This document shows, in pieces, positions 21,713-32,848 of a stretch of 64,000 nt of DNA. Each line of letters opens with the position of its first letter. The first letter of the stretch is position 1. The position numbers were made by a program, and so were the translations under genes. This stretch comes from Trichocladium uniseriatum (Eukaryota > Ascomycota > Sordariomycetes > Sordariales > Chaetomiaceae). The stretch covers positions 62,001 to 126,000 of the forward strand of contig WOUO01000005.1 of assembly GCA_017139535.1 (NCBI GenBank), written 5' to 3'. Below the pieces are notes generated by a model. It saw only the letters and a program-made list of their open reading frames with translations. It did not search any database and was not told where the DNA came from.

Positions 21713-23703
21713 ATGCAACTCAGAAGACACGCGGCCACCGGGGCGCTGGTCACCTCGCTCCTGGCAGCGCCGCTCGCATCTGCCTTCTACCTGCCCGGCG
21801 TCGCGCCGACATCATATAAGCAGGATGAGCTCGTACCGCTTTACGTCAACACGATACGCCCCGTCGCCGGGCCCGACGAGATGCTGCGCTCGGTCGTCTC
21901 GTACGACTACTACCACCCTCTTTTCCAGTTCTGCCAGCCGGAAGGCGGACCGCACAGCGTGGGCGAGAGCTTGGGCAGCATACTATTCGGTGACAGGATA
22001 AAAACATCGCCGTTCGAGCTCAAGATGGGGCACAACGAGACGTGCAAGCAGCTGTGCGAGGTGACGTACCAAAAGGGGGCCGCCCTGTTTGTGAACCGGC
22101 AGATCAGGTCGGGCATCAATCTCAATTGGCTGGTCGACGGACTTCCCGCGGGGCAGATCCGCGTCGACACCGTGACGGAGTCGGAATACTACAGCCCTGG
22201 GTTCCTCCTCGGAGGGGGGATCGCGGATGACGAGAACGTGCAGTTCAACAACCACTACGACATCGGCATCGAATACCACCAGGTCGCCGACAACAAGGAC
22301 CAGTATCGTGTAGTCGGTGTCATCGTGAGGCCCAGTTCGAGAAAATACACCGGTCCCATCACTGACGACGACTGCAACAACAAATACGATCCCATCATTC
22401 TGGACGAATCGGGCGATACCAAGGTCCGATTCTCGTACAGCGTCTACTGGATCCCTTCTCCGACAGTCTGGGCCACACGGTGGGACAAGTACCTGCACGT
22501 CTATGACCCCAAGATCCACTGGCTCTCCCTCGTCAACTCGGCCGTCGTCGTCGTCTTTTTGATCCTGACCGTCATGTCGATCCTGGTCCGCGCCCTCAAG
22601 AAGGATATCGCGCGGTACAACAGGCTGGACCAGCTCAACCTCGACGACCTCTCGGGGACTTCGGCGCTAGAGGACGGGATCCAGGAGGACTCGGGCTGGA
22701 AGTTGGTCCACGGCGACGTATTCCGCACACCCTCGCATCCCCTTTTGCTCTCTGTCCTGCTTGGCAACGGCACGCAGCTCTTCGTCATGGCCGGGTTCAC
22801 CATCGCCTTTGCCCTCCTCGGCTTCCTGTCTCCCTCCAACCGCGGCTCCCTCGGCACCATCGTGATCCTCCTGTACACCGTCCTCGGCTTTGTGGGCGGC
22901 TACACGTCGGCGCGCATGTACAAGTCGCTCCAGGGTGACAGATGGAAGCTGTGCATCATCCTGACGCCGCTCCTCGTACCGGGCATCGTCTTCTCGACCT
23001 TTTTCCTGCTCGACCTCTTCCTCTGGGCCGAGCAGTCCTCGGGCGCCGTCCCCTTCACGACGATGCTCGTCATCATTCTCATCTGGTTCGTCATCAGCGT
23101 GCCACTGTCGGTCGCCGGCTCCTGGCTCGCCTTCCGCGCGCCGTCCATCGATCCCCCCGTCCGCACCAACCAGATCCCGCGCCAGATCCCGCCCGTCCCG
23201 ACGTACCTCAAGCCGATCCCCAGCATGTTGCTGGTCGGCCTGCTGCCGTTTGGCGCCATCTTTGTCGAACTCTACTTCATCATGAACTCCATCTGGTTCA
23301 GCAAGATCTACTACATGTTTGGGTTCCTGTTCCTGTGCTACGGGTTGATGATCCTCACGTGCGCCGCCGCCACGGTGCTCATGGTGTACTTCCTGCTGTG
23401 CGCCGAGAACTACAACTGGCAGTGGCGCGCGTTCCTCGGGGCGGGCACCACGTCGGTCTACATCTTCTTGAACGCGCTCATCTACTGGGTCAGCAAGCTG
23501 TCGCTGAGCGGGTTTGCGGGGAGCGTGCTGTACATTGGGTACAGTTTGCTGATTTCGTTTTTGGTCTTCATCTTGACCGGTATGTATTTTTCCCCCGCAG
23601 CAGTGCATATGGGTAACGCTAACACGGTTGTCCAGGATCCATCGGCTTCATTGCCAGCTGGCTCTTTGTGCGCAAGATTTATTCTTCTATCAAGATCGAT
23701 TAG
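21713..23703 (+). CDS. Transmembrane 9 superfamily protein (EMP70/TMN family)
   Basis: Two exons, 21713-23579 and 23636-23703, giving 644 aa. The small second exon (intron GTATGT..CCAG, 56 nt) supplies GSIGFIASWLFVRKIYSSIKID, split here after 20 residues in function only: a last transmembrane helix and a KxD-type tail known in this family to bind COPI. A signal peptide occupies residues 1-24 and FYLPGVAP is the typical mature start. The lumenal domain runs to about 270, then nine membrane helices, including the family signature around GNGTQLF and GGYTSARMYK. If translation ran past the splice site it would add about 100 unrelated residues, so splicing is strongly favoured. The family works in Golgi/endosome sorting and adhesion. 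Confidence 0.93.
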
Positions 23704-24108
23704 ACGGGAGGTGCGAAAAGGGGTGTGCTTGAACCATTTTGCCGATTTGGGTCGGATTCATTTAGATTTCCATGTACGAATAGGGCAGAAAAGGATCACG
23801 GCGGATTTTGTACCAGTAACCTCGTTGGCATTTGCGTCTGCAACGAAGTTTCGTTTTATTATTGAGTTTATCTTGGTGTTCCATGAGTTACGACGAGCAC
23901 TGTATGCCATTCCCAGTTCTGATTTAAGATCTTGCCGGCGTCGGTAATCTACCGGGCCAGTTCCTCTCCCAGATCTTCCCGCACGCCTTTGCGATCCTCC
24001 CGCAACCGCATCCAAACAATCCACCAGCGCTGCCAACCTCACCACAATCTCCTCCTCAACACCCCCATCCTCATCATCCTCCCCTCCCCGACAATAACCA
24101 CCCCCCCC
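23704..24108. other. Convergent 3' region
   Basis: 405 bp between the stop codons of the TM9SF gene (+) and MED4 (-). The plus-strand frame through here is an out-of-family continuation and is rejected. Pyrimidine-rich from about 23990. Confidence 0.4.
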
Positions 24109-25134
24109 TTACTCCTCATCCTCATCATCATCATCATCATCCCCCCCAAGAAAAGTAAACTGCTTCGGCGCCCTCCTCTCCCCGCCACCCCCGGCCCCAA
24201 CCCCAGCCTGACTCCCCTCCGCCTCCCGTGCCCTCGCCCTCTCCCTCGCCATCCGTTCCCTCTCCTCCCGCATCCGCCGTTCCGCCTCCTCCCTCTCCTG
24301 CCTTGCCCGCTCCTCAGCCTCCTTCTTGGCCTGCTCCTCGGCCTTGCGCCGCGCCTCTTCGGCTTCGGGATCGTAACCCTTAGCGTCGATGCCCCGGTCG
24401 GAGAGGCGCTGGACCGCGGCGAGGGCGCCGCTGCGGATCTGGGCTTCGGTCGGCCAGGGGTAGAAGGCGGCGTTGTGGAGGGGGTTGATGGAGGCTTTGA
24501 GTTGCGGGGGGAGGTCGGTTTGGGTGGCGGCGGTGAGGGTGGAGGTTTGGGAGGGGAGGAGGGGGGGTTCGAGAGGGTGGGGGGTTGATGCGGCGGGGGT
24601 GCCGCCGCTGGCTCCGTTGTTGAAGCTGTGGTTGAAGCTGGTGTTGGGGGTTTGGGTGGCGCTTTGGGGTTGGGATTGGGATTGTAGGCGGAAGGAGTCG
24701 TCGGGTTCGGGCTGGGTGGTGGCGGGGGTTGGGGTGGACAGGTCGACGCCGTTGGTTACGCCGGGAGGTGGGAGGGTGTTGCGGCTGATGCGGCGGGCGT
24801 AGTCGAGGAGTTGGGCGGTGGTGAAATCGTATTTGGGTTTCGGGGGGTGGAAGGTGGCGGGGACGGCTTTGAGCTCCTTGCGCATGGTCCAGGCGGAGCT
24901 GAGGACGTCTTTGAGTTGTGTGTCGCGCTGCGAGGTTTCTTGGCGCAGTTGTTGGATCCGGGCATAGTTGTTTTGGTGCCTCTCGAGGAGCTTCAGGCCC
25001 TCAGCGAGCTCAGCGTCGGCGGCTACCAGGTCCTCGGCAAACTTCTCAGAGGGATGGTTCTTGGCGAGCGACTCGACCATTTTGTCGAGCGCCTTTTCAA
25101 GACGCTCAAAACGGCCGTCGAGGTCCTTGTCCAT
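24109..25134 (-). CDS. MED4: Mediator complex subunit 4
   Basis: Single exon, 341 aa, ATG at 25134. The N-terminal half (about 1-110) is the Med4 coiled-coil: LDGRFERLEKALDKMVESL, then LKLLERHQNNYARIQQL, then the conserved LLDYARRISRNTLPPPG. That last motif is diagnostic for Med4. PFYPWPTEAQIRSG-like sequence appears as AAFYPWPTEAQIRSGAL near 230, the second conserved block. The tail is a long Glu/Arg/Lys charged helix (about 255-315) ending in an Asp/Glu run. Med4 belongs to the middle module of Mediator and links activators to RNA polymerase II. It is divergent from the Qcr10-like gene. Confidence 0.92.
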   Translation of the reverse strand: MDKDLDGRFERLEKALDKMVESLAKNHPSEKFAEDLVAADAELAEGLKLLERHQNNYARIQQLRQETSQRDTQLKDVLSSAWTMRKELKAVPATFHPPKPKYDFTTAQLLDYARRISRNTLPPPGVTNGVDLSTPTPATTQPEPDDSFRLQSQSQPQSATQTPNTSFNHSFNNGASGGTPAASTPHPLEPPLLPSQTSTLTAATQTDLPPQLKASINPLHNAAFYPWPTEAQIRSGALAAVQRLSDRGIDAKGYDPEAEEARRKAEEQAKKEAEERARQEREEAERRMREERERMARERARAREAEGSQAGVGAGGGGERRAPKQFTFLGGDDDDDDEDEE

Positions 25135-25595
25135 GGTGAGTGTAGCTTGTGAGGGACAATTCTGTGATTGAGAAGTGATGCGTGATGGGAATGGGGATGT
25201 GATGGCGATTACTACGTGTGAGAATCGGCAGAAATGCGCTCGTATTTTAAGTTCTCAGAGTTCACTTTCAGCAATGGCGGAAACTATGACAGCGCGAGTC
25301 CAATACGCCCCACCATTTCCATCCCACTTTGGTGTTGCGCTTGAGAATGAGAGGAGCTGGAAGACGCGCTGGGGTCAATTGACAGGTGGGGCGCAAGGGA
25401 CCAGTACCCGCATGTGATTCATGCCTAAGGCAGAATCGATTACTCTCAATTCGCCAATTTCTGCCTCAGGCACCAAGGGCATCCGGCTTTGTCCGGCATT
25501 GAAACTCGCGCGCAGCAACATCTGACCGTCGTCATTCGAGATTGTTTTCCAGCAATTGAAGCAGCGCCTCGCTCTTTTCTACCCCGGTAGCCACG
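25135..25595. promoter_or_regulatory. Divergent promoter, MED4 / Qcr10-like gene
   Basis: 461 bp shared by two housekeeping genes. No TATA box is obvious, which fits constitutive fungal promoters. Confidence 0.4.
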
Positions 25596-26421
25596 ATGCC
25601 TTTCACTGTACGTCTCGCGCAGCTTCGAATTGCTCTTCCGCCCCGATCTTGCGATCGACCATCCCACGATTGCAAAGAAACAACTCAACAAGAATCGAAA
25701 AGCAGCTAACAATGCCGCGCAGACTGCTTCCCGCCAGGCTGCGGCCTACCCCTCGTACAAGAGCCCCTACGGCCCGAAGTAAGCTCCCACAGCTTCCGCT
25801 CGACGAATACGAACGGCTTGCAGCACGAGAGACCATGCCGCCGCCGTGGATTTGGAGGAGAGCGAAACATTGGTCTGGGAGCTGACGCAGGCTTCAGGTA
25901 CTTCTACCAGCCCCAGGTTGCTGGAATTACCTCCAAGACCCTCATCAGGACGTAAGTCGACGTCTCCTTGCTTCTCGTGGCATCACATGGGATGTCGAGG
26001 CATTTTACGGGCAGGCGGCAAGAGGAGGTGTGTTGGGATATATGTACCGGAATGGGACGATTGGCAAGGGAGAGAATAACTGCATTTTTGCTTCGGGATG
26101 GCCATTCAAGAACGCCCAATCACGAAGACATTGACGAGAAAAGCTAACTGTCACGCAGCGGCGTCAAGGCGGGCATGTTTGGCGGTGTCGCCCTCTTCGG
26201 CGTCATTTTCTTCGCTTCGGGCATTCCCAGGATCCAGCAGGACATTCTCATGGTATGTTTAACCCGCGGACTCGGCGATGACGACCCAATATCTGACCCC
26301 CTTACAGAAGGTTCCCGGCCTCGAGAAGCAGTACGTCAAGGACATCCCGGCCTCGGATAACGTGAGTTTACCTGCCTCTGCCGAACCAGCGGTTTGCTAA
26401 CCACAGCTGTAGCCGTTCTAA
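25596..26421 (+). CDS. Cytochrome b-c1 complex subunit 10-like protein (Qcr10 family)
   Basis: Six small exons: 25596-25607, 25723-25778, 25898-25951, 26159-26252, 26308-26361 and 26413-26421. They encode 92 aa. All phases match and each intron has GT..AG ends, two with GCTAAC branch sites. The first exon has 12 nt and the last 9 nt. The protein opens with a short Ala/Ser/Tyr-rich segment, SPYGPKYFYQPQVAGI, then one transmembrane helix (GMFGGVALFGVIFFASG, about 46-62), then IPRIQQDILMKVP and the ending IPASDNPF. Size, single helix, SPYGPK and IPRxxxDI motifs fit the accessory subunit Qcr10 of respiratory complex III in the inner mitochondrial membrane. Another small respiratory subunit is the main alternative. 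Usual ORF finding misses this gene. Confidence 0.75.
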
Positions 26422-26848
26422 ACTGGTTTTCTCCCTGAGAGGAGGTGTGATTGCTGGCGCTTGGGGGTAGGGTTCGGGGGCCAGACGCTGCCTGGTGTAT
26501 ATGAGCCCTGTACAAAAGACATGATTTTATAGACAGCTCTGCATAAGCCGTGAATTTCTCTCCCCATTTTTGCACAAATCTCTGTAGAAGCTTCGGTTCA
26601 AGGAGTTGTTCATCTCCCTCGAGATGGACGCAAGGGGAGCCATCTGCCCTGGTATCGCGCACGGACCTTTACGGTACCTTTCTTGACACCTGTGAGCTAC
26701 GGCCATTTAAACCCAGCAATCAACAATAACACTTTCATCACCTGGGAATCTATGTCCGGCTGGTCATGTGTCTGGATAGAATTCTAGATTTGCCATGACA
26801 TCCACTCCTTTTCTGTAGCTTGACTCATTTTGATATTTTCCTCCCACA
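26422..26848. promoter_or_regulatory. Intergenic, promoter of the ALG10 gene
   Basis: 427 bp of tandem spacing. No ORF is supported; minus-strand frames here are low quality. No specific site assigned. Confidence 0.35.
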
Positions 26849-28897
26849 ATGGAGGCCCTCGAAGCTCTTCGCCAAGGGCTGACGTTGGCTGAACTGGCCA
26901 AGGGGCTTGCCATCTCAGTGGTGCTCGCCCGCTTTCCCATGCCCCTCCCACGGAACGGGAAACACGAACCATCTTCTTGGTCAATACCGTTCGAACCAAT
27001 CAAGGCATCTGGCTTCTTCTTCATTTTCTTGGCCGCCAGGTCCTGGCTGGCACTTGTGGACAGATATGTCCCTGAACCGTATCTGGTCAGCGCCCCTATC
27101 CCCTATTCTTAAAGTGATATCACACTAACAACCCCAGGATGAGGTTTTCCACATCCCCCAAGCCCAAACTTACTGTGAGGGCCGCTTCCGGGATTGGGAC
27201 GACAAAATCACCACCCCTCCCGGCCTGTGAGCATGTCCCCGTCGCCTCTTTGCTCGCACAGCATTAACCCCTGACATAGCTACCTCCTGTCCGTGGCGTA
27301 CCACAAGCTGTGGATGCTCACACAATGCACGCCCTCCAACCTGCGCTCCAACAACCTACTCGCCACGCTCCTAACTGCTTTACTCGCATCGCAATGCCGA
27401 CACCTTGTCGAAGTCTGCGCGGCCGAGCGTGAGGGCAAGGAGGTGCCGCAACGCCCTTCATTTTACTCGTTCCACACGGGCATCAACATCGTCCTCTTTC
27501 CCGTTATCTTCTTCTTCTCAGCTCTGTATTACACAGACGTCGTATCGACACTGGCCGTCCTCCTGGCCTACCGCAACCATCTGCTTCGGTTAGGACCTGA
27601 AACCCCTGGGTTTCTCAGCGACCTCTGGACTGTCATCCTGGGTGTTGCTGCGCTGTTCATGCGCCAGACCAATGTCTTTTGGGTCGTGGTATATATGGGC
27701 GGCCTGGAGGCCGTGCATGCTCTGCGGTTTGTGCAGCCCGGCGCCCAGGGGTCCCTCACAAAGGTTTATGATCCGCCTCTCAGCGAGGCCGGTCCGGATG
27801 GTACGTTAAGCCCATGTCTGTGCAGAGCAGGCTCGCTGACAAGTTTAGACTGGTTGTTCTGTGTGCTCAGCATCGCCGTCACGGCTATTTATAACCCTCT
27901 CAAGGTCCTACGGCAAATATGGCCGCATATCACGGTACTCGCGGTGTTCGCCGGGTTCGTAGCCTGGAACGGCGGCGTCGTGTTAGGTTTGTCAAACCAT
28001 CCTTGCTCTTCACATCCATACTGACCCCGAATAGGAGACAAGTCCAACCACATCGCCACCATCCATCTCGCGCAAATGCTCTACATCTGGCCCTTCTTCG
28101 CCTTCTTCTCCGCCCCACTCCTCCTCCCCTCCTTCTTCCGCCTTCTCACAAACCCCCTCCGCTTCCTCCACCCCCATCAACCCGCAACCACACGCTCTGC
28201 CCTTCTCACCGCCGCCCACACCCTCCTCGCCACCCTCCTCTCTCTCGCCGTCGTCAAGTACAACACCATCATCCACCCCTTCACCCTCGCCGACAACCGC
28301 CACTACATGTTCTACGTCTTCAGACACACCATCCTGCGTTCAACCCCTATCCGCCTCGCCCTTGTCGCGCCCTACACGCTCTGCCGCTGGCTCGTGTGGG
28401 ACAGTCTCGCAGGCGCAGGGGACACCCGCCAGATCAACACCACCACAACCGCGGCGACACAGCAGCCTGCAGAAGCCCAGCCCCAAGTGACAGCGGCAAA
28501 ACAACGGCCTGTCCAAGGAGAACAACAAGGGGACGCATCCCTCTCCATCCCAGAAACATCAACAACCATCCTCTTCCTCCTCGCGACCACCCTCTCCCTC
28601 ATCACCGCCCCGCTCGTCGAACCCCGCTATTTCATCCTCCCCTGGGTGTTTTACCGCCTGCTGGTGCCACCATCCCAGACCTTTAATCTCCGCCAGCTGC
28701 TTCAGGCGTGGTTTGGCAAGAAGAAGATCAGTAACTCGTGGGTTGGGAGGGTTGATGTCCGGCTTGCGTTGGAGACGGCGTGGTTTGTGGTGGTGAATGC
28801 GGGGACGATGTATGTGTTTTTGGCGAAGCCGTTTTATTGGCGGGGAGAGGACGGGGGGGTGGTGGATGGGGGGAGGTTGCAGAGGTTTATGTGGTGA
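26849..28897 (+). CDS. ALG10: Dolichyl-phosphate-glucose alpha-1,2-glucosyltransferase Alg10 (Die2)
   Basis: Five exons: 26849-27085, 27138-27226, 27280-27800, 27849-27986 and 28035-28897, giving 615 aa. Phases are consistent throughout. The diagnostic family signature is DEVFHIPQAQTYCEGRF at about residues 80-96, completed by WDDKITTPPGLY across the second intron. MRQTNVFWVVVY is a second conserved block. Multiple hydrophobic segments indicate an ER polytopic enzyme. Its C-terminus has EPRYFILPWVFYRL, also typical. Alg10 adds the third, terminal glucose to the lipid-linked oligosaccharide used for N-glycosylation. The cytosolic-looking insertion rich in Thr/Gln/Ala (about 460-515) is longer than in yeast and probably disordered. 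Confidence 0.93.
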
Positions 28898-29279
28898 TTT
28901 AGAATCTATCTATACAAGGTAAACTTTGGGGGTGGTGGTGGTTGGGGGTGGTTTGAGGGGAGGTAGAGATTAGAGTTCACATCGCTTCTTTTTTGTCCAG
29001 TTTCAGCAATTAATATAAACAGATACGTTTCTCTTGGTGTTGTCAATATCTACTATCGGTGCCAGCGCACCTTTTCCCATATTTCCAGACCCATCCCTCA
29101 CAGTATGTATGTGTGTGTATGTCCAAGTACCATCCTCTAACACCTTGCCTAAAAAACGCCGTGTCCCAACCCATCCTTCATTCTCAAACCGTTGCCATCG
29201 TTATCATACCCGGGGCCCTGTTAACCCAAACATGCCATGCCAATACATCGTTTCGCTCAACCAGACACACAAAACATCC
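28898..29279. other. Convergent 3' region
   Basis: 382 bp between stop codons of ALG10 (+) and the next gene (-). A short TG-rich patch (gtatgtatgtgtgtgt-like, about 29104-29120) is present. No gene seen. Confidence 0.4.
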
Positions 29280-29831
29280 TCACAAACTCAACTGATCCAA
29301 GCTCAGCCGATCCCCGCTCCTCACCCGCCTGACAACCCCGAGCTTGAAAAACTTCTCCTCGCCCGTCGCCGTTCGCCCGCCGATGTACAACTTCTCCGTC
29401 CCTAGCGCATCTCGGAATCCTTCGCTGCTGCTATCACTCCCCCGCCGCCTCCCGTGGTTGTTATTCTGATTCTGCTGCGGTATCGGGATTCCGCCACTGT
29501 GGTGATGATGATGGGGGTGGTGGTGGTGATGATGCCGCGGGGAATGCAGTGGTAGCTGGCCGATGACGCTGCCAGATCGGGAGCTTGATGGGGGCGGAGA
29601 GGTGGCTTGTGCTGTGGCGGCCGCTGCTGCTGCGGCTGCTGCCGCGGCGGATGAAATGGATCGCGGGGTGGCGGCCGAGGCGGGCTGGCTGGGCGGGGAC
29701 GGTTGGGAGGCGTGCTTGGTCGGTTGCTGGGAGGAGGCGCTCGCGCTGGAGAGGGAAGATGGGGTCTGGCGGAAGGCGGCGAAGAAGGTGGAGAGGAAGA
29801 ACGGGCGCTGCGGCGACATGTTGGTGCTCAT
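29280..29831 (-). CDS. Small conserved fungal protein of unknown function, low-complexity middle
   Basis: Single exon, 183 aa; ATG at 29831 is the first ATG in the frame. The N-terminus is SPQRPFFLSTFFAAFRQTP. Ser/Gln/Pro-rich sequence follows, then an Ala run (about 12 residues), a His-rich patch (HHHHHHPHHHHH) and an Asn/Gln patch. The last 45 residues are unlike the rest: FRDALGTEKLYIGGRTATG, then EEKFFKLGVVRRVRSGDRLS and a terminal DQLSL. I recall this kind of C-terminal block as recurring in ascomycete proteins of unknown function, but cannot name a family. Its position and compact end suggest a conserved short linear interaction region. Confidence 0.6.
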   Translation of the reverse strand: MSTNMSPQRPFFLSTFFAAFRQTPSSLSSASASSQQPTKHASQPSPPSQPASAATPRSISSAAAAAAAAAAATAQATSPPPSSSRSGSVIGQLPLHSPRHHHHHHPHHHHHSGGIPIPQQNQNNNHGRRRGSDSSSEGFRDALGTEKLYIGGRTATGEEKFFKLGVVRRVRSGDRLSLDQLSL

Positions 29832-32079
29832 TTTGTCGCGGTTAGGGCGTGGGACTGCGATGGTTTCGCTCGCTCGCTCGGTTGAGGTGACAGGAATATT
29901 GACCGGGCGCCGCCTGCGGCCTCGATGAAATGCCGCGAGAGCGACTGAAGGTGCTCCTGTCCCGTTGATCCCAGGGGGTTTCGTAGTCTGCCGGCGATGC
30001 ACTTCCGCTCTTATATCCCGTCGCTTGGTCGACGTTTAACTCGCCACGATGGAACGGGTGTTGATATCGTCTCTAGCAGAAATGGCGCGCCTCGTGTCAA
30101 AGGGTTTAATATCGGCCAAGCGCAATTATCGCCTCGTTTGCGATGCTTGAATGGATTCGTCGCACTGCTCGATGGTTTGCGCAAGTCTAATAATGATTGG
30201 TATGACGGCTAGCGTCCTTGGGCGAAATCAAAACTCGTGGGCGTGACAGAGGCCCGAGATGGGCTGAAAACAGATGGTATTTGAAATGAAGTGCAGCCGC
30301 TGCTTGCCGGGTCGAGATCCTGACATTCATTCTGACGTCGAGCAGGAGGCACCTTGCGGGCGCACTAAACCTGCTCGGCCAATACCGGATACAGTGACCA
30401 ATAAGAAGCGTTGGAATTACTGATGACTTGCGTGGGGCCGGCCCGGCGGGTCTTCGATCAGCTTCCTGACCGCAGCCTGCGGGGCAAATTCTGTGCGGGG
30501 CAACCCATGTCCATGTCGCGAGGCGAGCGGGGCTGCGGTGCTGCATAGCAGGCGCTGGCTGAAGCCAACCTGACCAACAACATGGTCTCCATCCGATCCG
30601 ATCGGAGCGAATTATTCTGCTGTTTGCTTCGAACCGCTGAGATCCAGACCCAGATCGAACCAATCCGAGACAACATGGCAGGCGGAAGAGGGCTCGGAGG
30701 CCTAATCGGCCAGGGAAGCTCAGGGAAGCAGCCCCGAGCCAAGCCCAACAGTCGTGTCACATGGCGAGGCTCGAGACGAACACAGGGCGATCAGGGAAAA
30801 AGAAACTGATTTCAGAAGGGGAAAGCAACTGGATGTGTCAATCCCGCATTCCCCGGCCTTGGCATCTGGACCTAGACTGTGTTCCCTCATCCGGATCCCC
30901 GAGTCCCAACCGAGCACCCCTTTCCTAGAGCTTGAACCATGGCGATCAGTGACACCCTTAACCTACCCCGCGTTGGGGAATGTGGGACTCCTTTAACATT
31001 TCAACGTCCTAGACGTTGCCCTGGCGTCCCCAGACCACAGACATGCGCGCTTGCCGACGGAGCTTGAATCAACTCCAGGGATAGAGTAATCAAAAGAAAC
31101 CGGAAACAAGAGAGCAGTTGGAGCCAGGGCAATAACACACCCAGCTGGTCCTTATGCCCAACAAGACAGCAGAAGAACAAATCTGAACCAAGGATGCCCT
31201 CAACACATCGCTATGATCCCTGCACCACCTCCGTTGAACGTGGTATGAGCTCACGCACTCTGAAACATCACCGTTGCGGTACAGATGGCGCAGGAGGGCG
31301 AGCCATGTCTCGACTAACGCTACCAGAGAGGTTGGCACAGTTAAGCTTGGACTGCCTTACTTGACAACCAGCGTGCGGACTAAGAAGTTCGGGTCTAAGC
31401 TAAGCATACCTCATTCTTTACATAGCTGGGTACAGTAGCTTCAGTTGCATAAAAGTAGCCAAGCCTGTCCCTTCCCATGGCCAGCCGACAATGTGGGTGA
31501 CGAGTGTCCTTAACTGTCAGAACACCGGTAAACCCCATCTCACGGCAATTAATTAAAGCCGTTATTTTCAGGTTCTTTGAATCTCCTCCGCATCATCAAA
31601 GTATCCCAATACCCTTTCCACTACCTGCCCCCCTGTAGCCACGAAACATGTGAGAAAACAGGGTATCATGAGTCAATGGGCCACTCCATGCGGCCCCTTT
31701 GTCGGACCCCTAGTGACGACTAACTTTTATATTCTTCTTACGATTGCCTACTATTAGTAGTAGCCATCCTTATTACTTTCCATGGCCTGCTTTCTTCCTT
31801 GAACACATCATCGCCACTCCAGCCTGCCCTAAAAGTGCAGCCGTCACCCACTCCCGCAGCTATGCAGCGCCGGGTATCCACACACTTGAACACTCCGGCT
31901 GAGGGTCGTATCATTGCTAGCAGACTTGTCGGTGGTGGTGTCGATGATCCCGGCCACGTTCCCCCTCAGAACTCTGTCTTGAAAACAGTATGGTGGCTCA
32001 GGCTCGGAAAAGCACGGAAAGTTTGAATATCTTCCCTTTTTGTTTCCGAACCTTCTGGCCCAAGGAATCAACTACGAAA
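29832..32079. other. 2.2-kb gene-poor interval
   Basis: Contains the upstream region of the previous gene (minus strand) and of the small spliced gene on the plus strand. Several 60-160-codon ORFs occur on both strands, but they overlap each other, mostly lack ATG starts and show no domain. No repeat or RNA gene identified. Confidence 0.35.
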
Positions 32080-32769
32080 ATGGACAAGAAACCTGATCTA
32101 CAACCCCCGGCCAAGCGACTCAAAAGCGCTCAACGATCACCAGGCAGAGCAACCGACACATCTGCTATTCCATCCACCATAAAGTATGAAAATCTGGGAG
32201 CAAAGCAATCATGAACCCTGTCGACCAACCCCCCAGATCCCAATGACCAGCCTCCCAACAACACCCGACAGGACCCAAACTCTCCCGGCCATTACAGATA
32301 TATAGCAACAATCACCGCCCTGCACTCCGTGCAAGGGATGCAAACAGCTAGCGCACCAGCTCCAACAAGCCCAGCATCAGCTAGCAAAGTCCACAGAACA
32401 AGTGACGCACTCAAGGAGAAATCATCCGAGCTGAAGAAGGCGCTGCGAGAGTCGCACCAAGATCAAAAAACGCTCTCACACTTGCTGCTCGCCCTCAAAG
32501 GAGAAAACCACTCTTTATCAACCCAAGCCAGCGACTCCGCCCACCAGCTACGCTTAGCCAAGCAAGCCTCCCAAATCGCGCAGCAGACTTTCGAGATGTT
32601 ACAGACCAGCGTGTCTGCCGCCCAGGCCAGGATCAGTTCCCTCCTACCCGTGCACTCACACGTCAATACCACTGCTACCATGCAGCCGAACCGTGGCACC
32701 TGTGACGATGGAAGCGCAGATTCCGCCCCAGGCTACTTTAATTACGAGATAGACGGCTTCTATCGGTGA
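32080..32769 (+). CDS. Small predicted coiled-coil protein
   Basis: Two predicted exons, 32080-32183 and 32298-32769, giving 191 aa. The intron is GTATGA..TTACAG (114 nt) and joins the frames at KYIATI. I found the join because the upstream ATG frame and the downstream helical frame fit in phase only with this acceptor. The first 35 residues are basic (PPAKRLKSAQRSPGR, possibly a nuclear localisation signal). Residues about 68-140 form a Lys/Glu/Ala/Leu-rich helix with heptad character (LKEKSSELKKALRES). The tail ends GYFNYEIDGFYR. No family recognised. The branch site is weak, so the gene could also start or splice differently. It converges on a minus-strand ORF 79 bp away. Confidence 0.45.
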
Positions 32770-32848
32770 GCTAAGGCAAAATTGGGGATGCACAGGGTCC
32801 GCAGCTTGCTGGTCTTGGGAAGGGCGGGAGTGAGTTAGGAAGGGGAGG

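Noticed and set aside
22667..23608. 313-codon minus-strand ORF opposite the TM9SF gene
   Set aside because: Shadow of a conserved membrane-protein frame; Glu/Gln/His-rich nonsense with no domain.
23704..23947. Continuation of the TM9SF frame past the splice site
   Set aside because: Splicing at 23580/23635 restores the family's C-terminal helix and KxD tail; the unspliced tail is unrelated.
30187..30663. 158-codon minus-strand ORF in the 30-32 kb interval
   Set aside because: No domain, Arg/Cys/Trp-rich composition typical of a random GC-rich frame, and overlapping alternatives on both strands.
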